Assembly: GCA_900074885.1 (NCBI GenBank)
Contig: FJUW01000012.1
Location: forward strand, 1,281,303-1,345,302
Reading direction: 5' to 3'
DNA: 64,000 nt
Origin: Rhynchosporium graminicola
Lineage: Eukaryota > Ascomycota > Leotiomycetes > Helotiales > Ploettnerulaceae
Of this stretch, positions 11,967-25,538 are shown piece by piece (the first letter of the stretch is position 1; each line of letters begins with the position of its first letter). The translations under genes were made by a program, and so were the position numbers. The notes below the pieces were generated by a model, which was not told the DNA's origin, did not search any database, and saw only the letters and a program-made list of their open reading frames with translations.

Positions 11967-12307
11967 TCAAGAACGCTCTTGCTTAATAATAGTAGCCACC
12001 GGCTCATCGTCATAAATGTCCATCGGATCATCCACTTCCTCCACTTTCGCTCGAACTTGAACATCGTTCTCTTTCTCGAACTCCATAGACAGCACTAGCT
12101 CACCACTAAGTATCTTTCCCATATGCGAATTAGTGTATGGCTGACCAAGTCTGCGGAAGCCTGTCACAAGACGTAGAAAGTCATTGGGACTCTGCGTGAA
12201 AATGCATAGTGCATGCATTTCGTCGTCCTGCTGAGCCCGAGTCTCTGGCGAGATGAAACCGTCCGTACTAATTTGGACGCCGCGGAATGTGTAGTCAAAG
12301 CGGATAC
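11967..12307 (-). CDS. Unrecognised C-terminal coding fragment, probably spliced to the gene upstream
   Basis: Open frame of about 113 codons with coding-like composition: an N-terminal part with 'TFRGVQISTDGF', a middle part with 'SHMGKILSGEL', and a highly acidic C-terminus ending in 'IKQERS'. I do not recognise a family. It has no good start codon of its own. A 56-nt GTGAGA...TTAG intron at 12308-12363 would join it in frame to the DUF3638 coding sequence above it and remove that sequence's stop at 12308-12310. It is therefore either the true terminal exon of a shortened DUF3638 gene or the tail of a different gene brought in by a deletion. Confidence 0.4.
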
Positions 12308-15300
12308 CTAAGAATCAAGTATCTCAACTCTAGGAGCATATACGTTGTCGTAAGAGTTCTCACGTTGAAGTAGACATGCCAGAACCTCAGCATTGGTAGA
12401 CAGCTGCTCTAGAAGCTCTACCTGCTTTATGGGAGTGGGCAGCATGTACTAGGTCAAGTCAGCATTATTCTTGCAGGTCCGGCATCCGCAAAAAGCTCCA
12501 TCTTTTCAGGATCCGACCTTTAAAATGGAAGAAGATTCTGCAGACTTAAGCCATATCTAGTAAAGGGCCCTATTGAAGGCTTTTTGAATGAGATTCACTT
12601 ACTTTACTATCATTCGTACCACTGAAGCCGGTCGTAGCGTGTCGCTTCTCGCGAGCAATTTCCCAACCAGAGCTAGATAATTTATTACTGAACTCCTTCA
12701 TCTCTTTCGGAAAGACCAGATGTTCCAGGTAGTAGTCGATCAGATTCTTCGAGAATCGTAGCCAGGGAAAGAGGTCTTGACTGCACTGACGCTTGTCTCG
12801 CAAATTGACGCCTGCCAGTTGCTTGAAGCTTGGTGGGAAGTCTTCAGTGTTCTGGATCCATCTCATGTACTCCTGCAAGATCACTTATGTTATTCATGCA
12901 TCTAAAGTACCTCGAGCCATATCTTCATGTGAGGCAGAACGGAAGAGGTGTTCGTATACACCAAGCGGCAACATAAGCACTCTCTCGTGGTCACCATCCC
13001 CACGGTAGGATGTGTATTACTTACCTCTTGAGACTGATCCGAAAGCAAGAGCTCCTCAAAACTATCAAAGATTTGCTGATCAGTCAGCCCACCGTAGTAA
13101 CACGAAAGGCAAGTCAGAGTAATGGCTGTATCTGGGTGTGAAAATTCGGAGCGAGGACTCGGCTACAAATTTTTAGCAATAGTCCCTACACAGGGCCGTT
13201 TTGAATTTGACTCACGTTGTCCTTGGCATGGTAAGGTACAGCCAGCTTACTTCTTGAAAGATCAAGTCCGTAATTAACACGCCAGCGCTTCTTCGAAAAG
13301 ACGAAATCCAACACACCCGCAGCGAAGAGTCCGCGAAGTAGTAAGAGACTCATTTTGATAAACTCGGACTTGAAAACTTTCTCGTCGAGGATTGCAGCGC
13401 GGGCTTTGGTGATTTTCAGGTTCGTAATGAACTCAAGGACAACCACTTTCTCGTCCTCGCTAAACGTCTAATTGTGCATTGTCATTAGTCCCTGACGCAT
13501 ATAGACTTCTTCAAGTACAAGGCCTCTTGTCCGAATGCCCGACATATAAAATGAAGATCGAGGCTCTAGATTGAAGTGGCAAGGATGTACTTACCCATGT
13601 TGGTAAAGAGCCCATTCCGCTTCGGCAAATCGATTTCGCTACCTTCTCCAGCAGCATAATGCCAACTGGCTCCTTCAAAATACGAATTCGAGCAAATCCT
13701 CCATTCACTCCTTCCATGATTTCGAGACCCTATGTGACGTTAGAAAATTTCATGCCGAGTTCGCAAGTCTATCCAAAAGAATTTGCGAGTGGTATCCTCG
13801 TCATAACGTTTTGAAGTTGAAATGAGTTGACTTACCTCCGGATGTCCACCCAGAATTTCACGTGCTGTCTGACTGAGCACTGCAAGAACACGCTTTTGAA
13901 GAATCAGCACTGATTGGTTGTAACATGTGGATTTTGACAAATACGTGGGAGTGACTGAGATTTGTCTCCCACGCATATGGCTCACTGTATGTAGTAGTAC
14001 TTCGGAGGGCTGTGAACTAACCTCAATAATAACCCACCGGTCAGGGCCGAACTGAACGTTATTCTGTACACCTAGGGTGTAGATAAGCTCGTATTTGACC
14101 GACAAAATCTCGCCTGACTCGTCCAAGATGTCCCTGGTGTTTTCATAGAGCCATTGCTGCGTCTTCACCATGACTTTTCCCGTCTTGTAGGAAATTTGCA
14201 AGTCGTCATGTGCATTAGAATCAGGAGTAATGCCTGCCTCGGGGAGAGGAGTTCCAAGTTCCCGCGCCAACACATAATCAATTCCAAGCAATTCGAATGA
14301 CAGAATGCTTTCTGGCTGGACAAGACGAACACCATCGCAAGCCATACACTCCTTAAGTATGCTCTGAATCAAGTTGGCAGTTTCAAGATTTGGTTTAAGG
14401 CCTCTAGAGATGGGTAAACGGTACACGCGTCGTCCAATCAAGCCCCCTAGTTTCTCCACGAGTAGCTGAAACATTTGTTCTGAAAGTGATTTCAGGACAA
14501 TAACTCGGACGAGCTTAGTTCTGTCCGCTAAAGTGGCAGCGACCAGGGGAACAATGACCGAACTCTTACCAAGCCCCATGTTCAGCTGCATGATGGAGTT
14601 AGCACCGGACTGAGGGTCAATCATTTCACGTGCGATTTGTGCTTGCTCTGGGCGGATGAGAATGTTGTTCTCGAGCTCCAGAAGTAACCATTCTGGGTAT
14701 TCCTCTGGATCCCTATTAACATTATTAGTCCGAGATCTTTGTGTATATCTCGGTGACAAGCAAAGGAGCAATCTCATAGAAAGCAAGTACCATATGGCAG
14801 AGTATGAATACGTACCAGTTAGTGTGACCGCCATTTGTCAATGCGATCAAGATGTCCGAGTCTCGTTCGCCACATGCAACTAATCGCTCTGCCTTCTGCA
14901 TTGCTGCGATGGCTAGAGCATACCGAACAAGAGCTACTTTCCACTCAGCACTCAACACGACCTCGTTGAAGCGGGCAAGCAATTTGAGCAAGATGCTTGG
15001 TGAAAGACGAGGTAGTAGCGAAGCTTTACTAGCACTTTCGTAGACAGCCGAGCCTGATATAACGAATCCCGAACAAATCATCTTGCTGCAGAACCGAGTC
15101 AGTAAAGTATTTCTTCCTGAGACATGTATCCACCGCAGGTAGCTGTCTGTGCTGATGCTGTTTGTGCGGATGTTCTTCAAGCAGATGCACGGGATATGGG
15201 GAGGAAGAGAAACTTACTACAAGGCGTCCACGTTCTCCGTAGCTTGCTTGAGGTGGTCTTTCAGAATCGTATAAGACGAGGCAGCTGTAAAACTGTGACG

Positions 15301-18300
15301 AACGGACGAACTTGTCAGGAGGGCAGCGTAGCTCTTTCTCAGATCGGCAACGTAGTTCTTCTGATAATTGCCTGTCGCAGATCTAGATAGCTTTCCCAAA
15401 AGAGACTTCAATTTGGAACGGCCCTCTCTGCCACCAGCCACTTCATCCTCGTTCGCCACTGTGAAAAGGTCTCCGAGAGCTTGCTGTGGAAGAGGCAGCT
15501 GCGGAGCAGGATTTTTCAGCAGATCTCTGATCTTGAAATAGGCGCGCAATCTAATGTACTTATACTCTTGATGCGGGATGGCGTATTTGTCGGGCAATTG
15601 GTTAGATGGCGGTAAAACGAGTCGAGTACAGTTTGGATATCTGTTCCGTAGTTAGCTCAAGTAGCTTATGTTGCTTGGAGGACGTAAACCATTCGCATCA
15701 AAAGCTGAATTCTGCAGTTGACGATGTATGATACTTGCAGGCGAAAACAAAAAGTATGGGAAAGCAGAACCGGGGGCTTACCTTCAATGTAGTTCCGAAA
15801 CTCAAAGTTCTTATGCCAATGTGCGAACAGAGCTTGAATTTCTCCGAGACGATCCTTGAGCCCAGGTAAGTAGGTCTGAACATCCGCCGTCTGTAGGCAT
15901 GTAATGTCTCTCGTTGGCCATCGACGAAGCAAATAGTTGAGACACTTAGTGACTGTGCGTTTTGTTGCACTATTATAAGCAGCTCCACGTCGTTGATATA
16001 GGTTAATATCTTGCTCGTTTAGATCTCGAGGCATCTGGTATTCAGGGCTTTCCTCATACGGAACTTTGCAAGAGTCGAGGATAATAGTAATGCTAGCCTT
16101 GTGTGGCTCGAACCCCTTGGACAGGTCGTATGATTCATATGGTGGTGGCTGCAGATTTCGCAATCCTGGTGCCGTGGCAAGAGCGAGAAGGGTGTGGACC
16201 AAAGATATGTTACCTAATTTTGACGTGGCTAGATTCGCCAGAAAGAAAATGATACCAAACTTATCTGTAGTAACGTCAGCGCTAGTCAGGAACACTTGTA
16301 TGCTGCACCAATATTGAGCCATAAACCGAGCTGGGTTATCCAGCCATCGATTGTCGAACTCGAACTTAAGATCAGGCAGAGGTCCGGAGATTATTGGTTC
16401 CCACGACTGGATCTTGAGAAAGAGATCTTTCATGGGTTCCAGGCGGCAACTCCAGTTTCCTACCACGGTTGCCACGTGACATGCGACAGATTCGACGAGA
16501 CTGTTGTTAATTGAGTCTCTCGCAGTGGAGTGATGGGTGTCATGGCTGGTCGTAAACTTCTCTGCGCCAAAAGCGTCCACTCGAAAGACAGCGTTGCGTA
16601 TCAATGCCCGAGCGTGCAGTTCACTGGCGCCTCGCAGCTCTAAATTGTATTTGACTCCTTCTTCTGGGTTGAACTTCCGGACGGTTTCGGCTCGTGAGAG
16701 CATCAGGCGAGCTTCTTCAATAAAACCTTCATGCTGAGAAAGCGGAGATAGATTCTCCCAGCTAACGGTTTGCGTAAATTTTGATGCTTTGGGATGGAAG
16801 TCGCGAGCTGGTGTGAGTTTGGCGAACAACTTAAGCTGTTCCACATGCTCTGCATCCAGAGGATATGACCGTGTACTTTGCAGTGCCAAACCGTGAAGCG
16901 CTTCTTCAGATCCCGTTCTACCAGTGAGAGAGTCAGGAAGACAATGCGATGTGAGAGCGTGAAGATACAGCTTGAACAGACGACTCTTCAAACTGATATA
17001 GAAACTTGAACATGGTCCTCTTGTCGGTGGAAGGTCACACTCCCGTGAGGAACAATGACGCCCTGGGACTTTCCCTGGATATCTCTCAGAACCTAACAAA
17101 TATCAGCACATAACTAGACGGGAATGAGTAGAGCAGGTAGATGAAATTTTCTCCAGGACTCGAATCATAAGTCCCAACATTTTCCAGTAATTCCAGATAG
17201 GGGAAAAAGTCTTGAGGAAGAGACTGACCAGTTTGTGAAGCAGTCCATGGAAAGTTCCAATGTACTGATTAGTGTCAACGATCATCCGGAATTGTTTTGA
17301 TTCTAATCCAATTTTTCGCAATATGAATTCAAGATTCATGCGAGGAAGTCGGATCTCGGTTTCATCATTATCGACATTGTGAAATATGTTGATGTTAGTC
17401 GAGGATTCCAAAGGCTTGAGCCACCGATGAATGACCTTTGCGGTATTACTTTCAGGTTCTATGACACGCTTATTGCTACATTCCAAGAAGCTTGCACTGG
17501 CATCTTCTGCTTTAGAGATGCGCCAATTATCGGAAGAAGGAGTCCACTTGCTTTCAAGCGGTCTCCATTCAACTTCTAACGTGCCCCGGTGGACCCAGTG
17601 CACGTAATCTTCCAAGAATGTGCGGGGGACATCGTCACCTAAAGCGGACAAAGGAACGATATCGTACATTTCTAGTCCCCGGATTGCCCTGACGATTAGT
17701 TGTTCTTCATGCAATGCGACATGAACCTGGAAACCATATATCGAATCTCTGGTTTCGAAGTACAACCCTTTGCTAGAAGAAAAGACACCGAGAACCTTAT
17801 TTCCAAACAGACGCTTGTATGTCGGATGCATTTCATAGTCGAGAGAAAGCCTAGAGAGAGGGCGACCATTAATAAGAAACTCCCCTGTCTGTATGTTGTA
17901 ATGGCAAGTCGCCATATGAGCATTCTCGGATTCTAGCGACCGAGTGGTCAGCCATCGATCATTTGGCGCATCTACCATTGTCCACGGTGACCCCGATTCA
18001 TACCCTGGCCAGATGCATTTCACTGCTTTATTCAAGGCGTTAGGAGAGGCAATAATCTTCTACTTCAAGGCAGATTCCAAGACCATTGATGTCCTAGAAA
18101 AGCGCCGCAACAGCTCCCGAGTCAGTGTAGTCAACGGTACTTCAGGCAAAGGTAAGCGGTCATTGACGACTGTTGCTGTCTCAACGAGAATGGTAACAGA
18201 ATCTGTAGATGCTAAGAGTGATGAGAGCTGACGAGGGTCAAGATCGAAGGTGCTGTGGCAAATGAGTGCCAAATCTAGAGCTCTAAGGCTCAGATACGCA

Positions 18301-21300
18301 GCTTCGCTCTCATTCATTGCATCGTGAAGTAGATTTACGACATCTCGCAGCCACCCAAGTGTGACTACTCGGGCATGCTTGAGGAACTCCAGAGATCGCG
18401 CACGAACGGATTCGTGAAGTGATAATGAAAGAAGACGACCTGCTAACGAGATATATGTCAATGCGGCTACAGCGCCTTGCCAGTTGCTCTCGATCGAGGA
18501 CATCCCTGCTTCCAAGGCAGAAAGGAGATCTCGACCAAAGCTTTCCTCTTCGAGCTCGATATGACTGTCCCTAGAATCTGTCGAAGAGCAGCAGGGCCAG
18601 CCTGCCAGGATGCTTGCAGCAGAAGCAGATAAACATCCTCTGCTCCGAAGTTCAATGTCTGGGAAACCAGCTCTCGGGCAATATTAAGCCATTGAAGCCG
18701 ATGGCCGCTACGCAACGCCGTAAAAGCATGGACTTCATGCGTCGTGAGACCATCGAAAGAGATACCTTGCAGTGACATGACCCCGTTGGGGGTATGGCTG
18801 GTGCCACTAAGAGCATACTGAAGAGTGGTGTAACTGCTTTGTTGCGGAAGTTTCAATGTACATCGCTCATGAATACTGTATTTGCCGAGATGCTCCAACG
18901 CCAATCGTTGTGATTTGCCATCCTGCATAACATAACTTAAACCACTGAGCAGACATATAGAGTCTTCAGTTGCTTCTGAAACGAGTTGCGAACCACGAGA
19001 TGTTTCTGCTTGGGGCCTTGTTGGTGATATGAGTTGAAGCCGGTCGGCATTTGTTTTCAAGTACTTTGCCAACCCAGTGTACGTAGTGAGTGGAGAACCC
19101 TTCGCTTTGGCTACTTGAGGAGGTAGTACACTCAAAACATCGGCAAGGATACGAAATGTCGTTGATCTCCAGCTGCGGATCAAGCTTGGAATATCTAATT
19201 CGAAGACAGCACATTTGATTGCAGAAGGTTCCGTAGGAAGAGGCCATTCATAACAAGTGATGCAGAGAGCTCGGGTAGCCTTTGCATATTTGCACTTCTG
19301 GCATCTCCGGGCTTCGTGAGTGTTTCGTTGATGTTGATTCCTGTGATGACCCACCGTTTTCATGTAGAACGTGCATGTCAATTGGTTCGAAAGCGACATG
19401 AGTCTCGCGAACTCTGCTTTGGATTCCTTAAGCTCGCGCTTCTTTCCATCTTTGTCATCTTTGGCCTCTTGCTCAATACGACTCTTCAGTACTCTATGTG
19501 ACTCGGATTGGTCGAAGTACTGGGCTCCAAAAGCTGATGGTGAGGTGATGTCTCCAAAGATGGACGAGTTCGTTTCCGAAGAATTTTGCTTCCGTCTCAG
19601 AATGTAATCCTCCACATCTCGCAGCTGAGCCATCTGATGTCTCTTAGGCAAGAGAAGTGGTTCGAACAAATTGGACGGGAAGCCAGGGTCGAACTTTCTG
19701 AGAAGCGGGTACTGCACAATATCATAATGTCAGCATTGTACCTTAAAAGGAGATGAGTAAATCCAAAGTGATGTGTCTAAATCGAAAGAGATATCAAGTA
19801 ATCAAACTCTTTGATCAAATCTCGGGGTACGAATTGAGGCAACTTACATGAATTACAGCAGATTTATCCAGAGCAACCCAAAGTAGCATCAGTGTCAATA
19901 TCATGACCGAAATCCCCTCAGGCGAGTCTATGTATTGCGCAACAGACTCAGATATGTAGTAATTGGTAAGTCTAGATAGACTATCCATGTCTTTTGTAAA
20001 GCCAGTGTGCTTAAGGAGCCACGAGTCAAGACACTGTGAAACCCAAAGCTCCAGATCCATGAAGCCAAGTTTAGTCTCGGAGGGAGATCTATCCATGAGT
20101 AACGTGAGATCCGGCAAAGCACTTCCCTTGGTATCAATACGAGCTGTACATTTTCCGTCAAAAATGGTGTCGGCGCGCTGGTCGATTCTGACATTATGAA
20201 TGTTCTGTAAATAGGGACGGAGCTTCGAAAGACGTAGAGAGGTATTCGATTTCGGCCTCAAATTCTTCAGCTCCGACAATCGGAACTTGCCAGCTGAATT
20301 TGGAGACTGTTGGATGGTTTTCCAACGCTTAGCTATGTAGCTTCGAGCAATCTCCATTGTCTCAGTGATGACCTCCTCTGCGTGTTCGGCCCAGGGTATA
20401 TTCTTCATGACGACTCCAAATTTCTGAATTCGACGATGTAGTTTTGCAAGCATGATATGGAGTAAATCGCTCGATACTCCCTTCTTCTCATCATTTCCAC
20501 GCTTCTTGGCGTTCTTACGCTTCTTAGCAGTTCCATAATTCACATCAATTTGATGCCCCACGGCAAGTTCGAGTACTCTGGCCATGAAATAGATCATGAA
20601 GATCTTGTATCTCATGTGACCTGCATCAGGGCTCTTAATACTGGTTTGTGTAGCCACGCGAAGAAGAAGCCATCGTGGAGATCGGTGCCATGGTTCCGAC
20701 GAGCCTTCTGCCCATATAACTTCATCGCGGGTTCGTTTGTAAACTCTGGACACATTGAGTGGTGACCCAATACCACGCAAGAGGCCCGGTAGCCACTCGG
20801 TGGCAAATTGGGGATGCACAGAATCCGTGATTGAACCCTGACCGATACTTAAGGCTTCATCCAGATTGTCGCTGTCAAGAGATCCCAGGCATCTGATAAA
20901 ATGCTGTCGAAAGTTGTCATCCTTCACTTGTTCGTTGGATACAGCAATGACAGGTCCAGGAAATCGACGAATCAATCGTCCGATTGTGCTGTTTGTAGCA
21001 GTGTACGATGCATAAAGTTCGAAAGTCTCAACAGAGTATGTATCTCTTTGCTTGCGTAATATGAGTCCGGCATTTTGATGTGTAAGATGAAGGGCTACCG
21101 CATCTGTAAGAGGTCAGTAGAGAACGTTTTGGAGCACGTAACTTGGGTCTACTTACCTCCCACTACCATTTCTGTGATCTTTTCGTCAAGCTTTTCGATT
21201 TGCGATCCCAGATCGCCAGCTTGCTTGATAAATTCCAACATGGGAGGCAGATGAGTCCAGGCATCTTGTTCATCTTCTGGAAGACGATTAATGAAGATAT

Positions 21301-21453
21301 TTAGATTTTCATGGAACAGGCTTGCTAGCGCTGCTTCGGACTCTGAGGTTGTGTCGTTCGACTGAGGAAGCTTTGGGGAAGGAAAACATGGTTGATGATG
21401 AACTCCAAGGGAAGCTCTGCAGGAGAGTCGGGAGGCTCATTGTCGGAGCTCAT
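12308..21453 (-). pseudogene. Giant DUF6606-DUF3638-DUF3645 protein gene with several frame breaks
   Basis: The minus strand encodes most of the very large (about 3,000-residue) fungal protein family containing DUF3638 and DUF3645. The biochemical role is unsettled; I recall automatic names such as 'ubiquitinyl hydrolase' but cannot confirm them. Start ATG 21453. Visible landmarks: N-terminal 'INHVFLP', a long helical middle, 'YLHALTSHCLPDSLTGRTGS' near 16.9 kb, a P-loop-like 'MGLGKSSVIVP' near 14.56 kb, 'DESGEIL...YELIYT' near 14.1 kb, a DUF3645-like 'LAVPYHAKDN' near 13.2 kb, and 'TTGFSGTNDS' near 12.6 kb. GT...AG introns are clear, for example 21104-21156, 19712-19847, 15641-15781, 15143-15217 and 14713-14815. 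Lesions: one-base frame break in a CCCC run (21375-21378), a frame break near 18570, in-frame TAG at 18060-18062, shifted frame with a small deletion at about 16.99-17.1 kb, and coding that ends far short of the family C-terminus. Sequencing error could explain some of these but hardly all. Confidence 0.75.
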
Positions 21454-23234
21454 GTTGCTTAGGGTGTGGTGATGCACTGCTGAACCCCGGAACAGAGCTG
21501 TTGGTTCTCTGTTCAATGTTTTTTTGTAATTGCGATAGTATCAGAGGAAGCAGAGGTTGGAGTAGAAGATGGAGAAGAGCACGGTTGATTTACTTTCGTT
21601 GTTTACTTCGGGGAAAAGAACACGGGAGGGAAGCTCAAGCTGGACCCACTTGAGAGACGTGCTGTTAGCGTCAACCTGAGCAATTCACTCAACGCAAAAT
21701 CATGTTACTGTTATTTCGAAGCTCGAGCCGCTCTCTTTTCCCCATTATATTTGATCTTCTCAGACTTGACTTCACTTTCAAATCGGGTTACAGCCACTCA
21801 ACAAGTTGGTTGTTGCACCCGAGACTGCCCTGCGGCGACCTTCCAGTACTATTTCTCGGGGTTGTGCTTTGTAAATTCGGACGAGCCTTTGAATTTGCCT
21901 TCTCACAGGTCTCTTCCCTTTTGCTGGCTTCAAAGAGTAGTGGCTTTGATATTCTTAAAGATGGTCGGATTTGGAAAGATCTAAAGCGAGCACTTTACAC
22001 CAGCAAACTGGTTAGAGTAAGTGCCATCATTGGTTGCACTTGAATTCTACTCCTGGGATTGTGAAGCCAACACTCTCTGGGTATGACGCTTCACAATTCT
22101 TTACTTCGATTGTGAAACCACTTGGGCACTTTATACATTTGTGATTAAAATCACCATGCCAGTTCACAACTTGGAAGCCCAATTCTATTCTCTCATCCCA
22201 TCAGGTTTGGTATGTAAGACAAACATTGCCAAGTTACGTCTCATGAACATGGGTTTATAATAGCTTCATGGCATCGATAGGCTTGATTGTCTTGCAGATT
22301 CAGTGGAAGCAATCTACTTGTAAAGTACAGAATCAATAAACATACGATACTCTGCATAGCTCCATAAATCCATTTGCTTCATGCTATGTATATGTATGCA
22401 AAGATAAGCATAAATCCCTACTCATACGCTAGCACCTACCTACCTTCGGCAAAACCAGATTACTTAGAAGGAGTGTGAAACAGACGATACTCCGAGGTCT
22501 TCAGAAATCCTAAGACGTCGATTTGAACTCCAACTCAAGCGCTAGTCTGTCCCCACTAGGCCCAGGTGACTTGTATGTGAATGATCAAGTAGACGATATT
22601 CCGAAGAATCCACAAAAGCCAATTTTACTCAGATATGCCAAGTTATTCCAATGCAACCTTGAAGCTCGACTCATGTACAAAGTGAGCAATGTCGCGCAGC
22701 AGAAACAGTACGAATGTACGATCATCAGCAGTCCAGCCAGCCTACGAACAGGACACCTGACACTCTAGATATCCCTCATATGTCCGAAACTAGATGAAGC
22801 TTTTTGAAGTCTGATACAATCATTACTACAATCAGACACCAGGCTGCAGATTTTCTCAATCGCGTGTCATCACTATGTCTGTGTGCAGGTGTGTATATGC
22901 CTCCTTGAGACTACCGGAGAGATTTTGATCCTTCACACCTTGCAAGTTTTCCTAGCTTTCAAGTATTTATGTGCAGGTGAAGCGGCTTATGTATGCATAA
23001 TGGAGAGTTGATGGATGGATGGATGGGCAAGGCTGATCCATCCCATCGAGTGTTTTCACCCGTCCACTACCTCATGCTGACTCGGCTCTTTAAGCTTCAG
23101 GCTTCAGTTCAATAAATTCAAGGTGGACGAATGCAACGCAAGGCAGGAACTTCAACTGGGAATCCTTCAAAAATTCGCTGTTCAGATAGGGAAGAAAATC
23201 AAAAAAAAACACTTAAGAGGTGAGAAGGAATTCG
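21454..23234. other. Intergenic region between DUF3638 and P450 genes
   Basis: This is the upstream region of the DUF3638 gene and the downstream region of the P450 gene. Short frames such as 21702-22043 (plus) show no recognisable domain. A short GATG tandem (about 23010-23024) is present. Nothing else stands out. Confidence 0.5.
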
Positions 23235-24835
23235 CTAGACCTTTCTCCGCCTAACATAACAAGGCCAATCATGCGGCGCCACCGTAAAGTAAGTCTCATA
23301 CTTCCATCCCTTCTCGGGATCCACCATCCGAATATCAAAATCACGCATCAACATCGCGCAAGTCTTATAAAGCTCCAACTTCGCAAGATTCTGACCCGGA
23401 CATTGATTGTATCCCGCTCCGAAAGCAATCATCACCGAGTTCATTTTCGATGCTTGTGAGGGGTCTAGCCAGCGTCTGGGATTGAATACTGCGGCATCTT
23501 CGCCAAACAGTGATTTCAGCTGATGCATGGCCCATATATTGACGGAGAGGATGGTGCCGGCTGCGAAGTGTCGGCTGCAGATCGTGACGCCTTCCGTGGG
23601 AGCGATTCTCGTGAGGCCGAAGCCAACGGGTGGGTGAACCCGAAGGCTTTCTTTGATGCAGGCCTGCAATATGGGAAGATTTTGCGTCTCCGCGAAAGTC
23701 GGAATATCTGCTAGATTTGCTTCATCCAGTTCTTTACGAAGCATAGATAGCATTTCTGGGTCGCTGATCATGTAGTAGACGAACCCTTGGAGGACCGAAC
23801 TCACGGTATCAGAGCCGGCGCCTAGATTACCGACGGCGTTTGTGAGGATCTCGATCTCGTCCATGCGATTCGGGTATTTGGCTAGCTGGTCTTTCCATTG
23901 CTCGAGCATGTCTTTACGCACTTCAGGGTTCTGGGAGCGGGATTTGATGGCAGCCATGCAGGTGTCAAACACGTGCATTGAAGGTGTGAGGTTGAAGTAT
24001 TCGATTAGTGGGTTGGCGAGGAGGTAGTCGTGCGCCCAAGGGAAATGTCCTAGGATCGAGATGTAGAGGCGGAGGAAGATGTTGTTAGCGACCGTATCAC
24101 CAATGTCCTGCCCAGTGGCAAGGAAGCCAAAGCTCTGTGAGAAAGTAGCCTCTCCCAGTACATCAAAGGCTAGGTAATTGAACCATTGCTCAAACTTGAC
24201 AGGGAGCTTCGAAGAACCCGAGGTCTCCAGCTGGGTCCGAAGGGTTTGGAGAGCGCCGTCGATGAATGGCTCGGTTTTGACCACATTTGTAAGAGAGTAA
24301 CCAGCGGCGAGGTTTTTGGCTTTCCGCATGTGCTCCGAACAGCGTACTTCGGCCATCTGGTTCACATACCGCTTGTCCGGCATGCTAAAGATGGCATATG
24401 TCGGCCCCTGTAGGTATTTTCAGCTTGTGTAGCGTGATGAAAGGAGCATGCAGGGTAACCTACTTTGTCCATGTGTGACATGAGAACCTGACGAATAGCA
24501 GCCGGATCACAGATGCTAATCTCATTATGCCCGATCCGAACAAAAGTTCCTGAAGCAAGTTTTTATCAACACGGGAACGTAAAATGGTAGAATGAGAATG
24601 GGGATAGGATGGGATGGGATGGGAATCACGAACCGTGCTTCTGGTGTTGCTCGATGACGGCTTCTTCGACGTGGCCGGTGAAGATATGCCACAGGTGCCA
24701 TAGAGAAGCAGAGAAAGAAGCAACGAAAGGTCCAGGGATGTTGCTTAGGGTAGAGAAGTACCGCCTCCTAACGAAGGTTGTGCTCAGCACAAATGCGACG
24801 GTGGCAAGGATGCCCAGAAGAACACTGACACTCAT
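23235..24835 (-). CDS. Cytochrome P450 monooxygenase, pisatin-demethylase-like
   Basis: Three exons, 24634-24835, 24464-24549 and 23235-24407, encode about 486 residues, a normal P450 length. The N-terminus has a membrane anchor (residues about 3-21) followed by 'SNIPGPF', the proline-rich hinge. The I-helix reads 'GAGSDTVSS', the ExxR motif is 'ESLRVHPP', the PERF-like block is 'FNPRRWLD', and the heme-ligand loop is 'FGAGYNQCPGQN' with the axial Cys present. The usual Arg two residues before the Cys is Asn here, which I believe is common in some fungal P450 clans. The enzyme should sit in the ER membrane and hydroxylate a small molecule; the substrate is unknown. The gene is divergent from a LaeA-like methyltransferase 955 bp away, so the pair could share regulation. 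Intron 1 uses GTTCGT as donor. Confidence 0.9.
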
Positions 24836-25300
24836 CTTGGGTCAAGTTGGGTTCCCAGACAGTCGGGATTTCCCCGTTCAGTAGGTCGTCCAAACAGGTT
24901 CCCAGTACCAGTAGGTCAGGCGGGCCTCTACTCGGTAGGTACGAGAAAATTGTTTGTCCCAATACTTGGGATCGAGCGTGGAAACGGATTCGTCGAAACA
25001 CGCTCTCGATTGCGCTGGGCCTCGGCTCCCCGCATGTAATCTGTACGATGTGAATGGTTTTCCAACGCCAGTAGGATAGTGAGAGAGAGTGATAATGAGG
25101 CGTGTGTCGAGTCGAGCAAGCAGCACAAAGCAAATGCGAGCTTTGATGAAGTTGACCGAACAGTCGGTACCGAATGTCGTCGTCGTCTTACTGAGAGATA
25201 AAGAACGGTCAGTCCACCGACGCGTAGGTAGGTAATTAATTAGTAAGTAAGGTTTCGCGACTAGTGGGAAATATAAGTAGTGGTGTCTCATGCAAAGGCG

Positions 25301-25330
25301 ACAAGACAAGACAAGACAAGACAAGACAAG
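25301..25330. repeat. (ACAAG)6 microsatellite
   Basis: Six perfect tandem copies of ACAAG lie in the shared upstream region between the P450 and methyltransferase genes. Confidence 0.95.
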
Positions 25331-25502
25331 ATGGACGGGTGAAGTGATTGTCATTGTCCTAGACTCCTAGTTCTACTATAGCTTGCTTACTTACGAGTAG
25401 ACTGGGCTGAGTTGGGCTGGCAGTATTGGGCTGTAATGCGCCGTAATGCGCTGCTTGCTTCCGCTGCCGGCTACATTCACTTTTACTTACTTCACTTCAC
25501 TT

Positions 25503-25538
25503 TCCAGGTTCCAGGTTCCAGGTTCCAGGTTCCAGGTT
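25503..25538. repeat. (AGGTTCC)n minisatellite, about 5 copies
   Basis: Tandem 7-bp units (CCAGGTT phase) lie between the P450 and methyltransferase genes, about 250 bp upstream of the proposed methyltransferase start. Confidence 0.9.
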
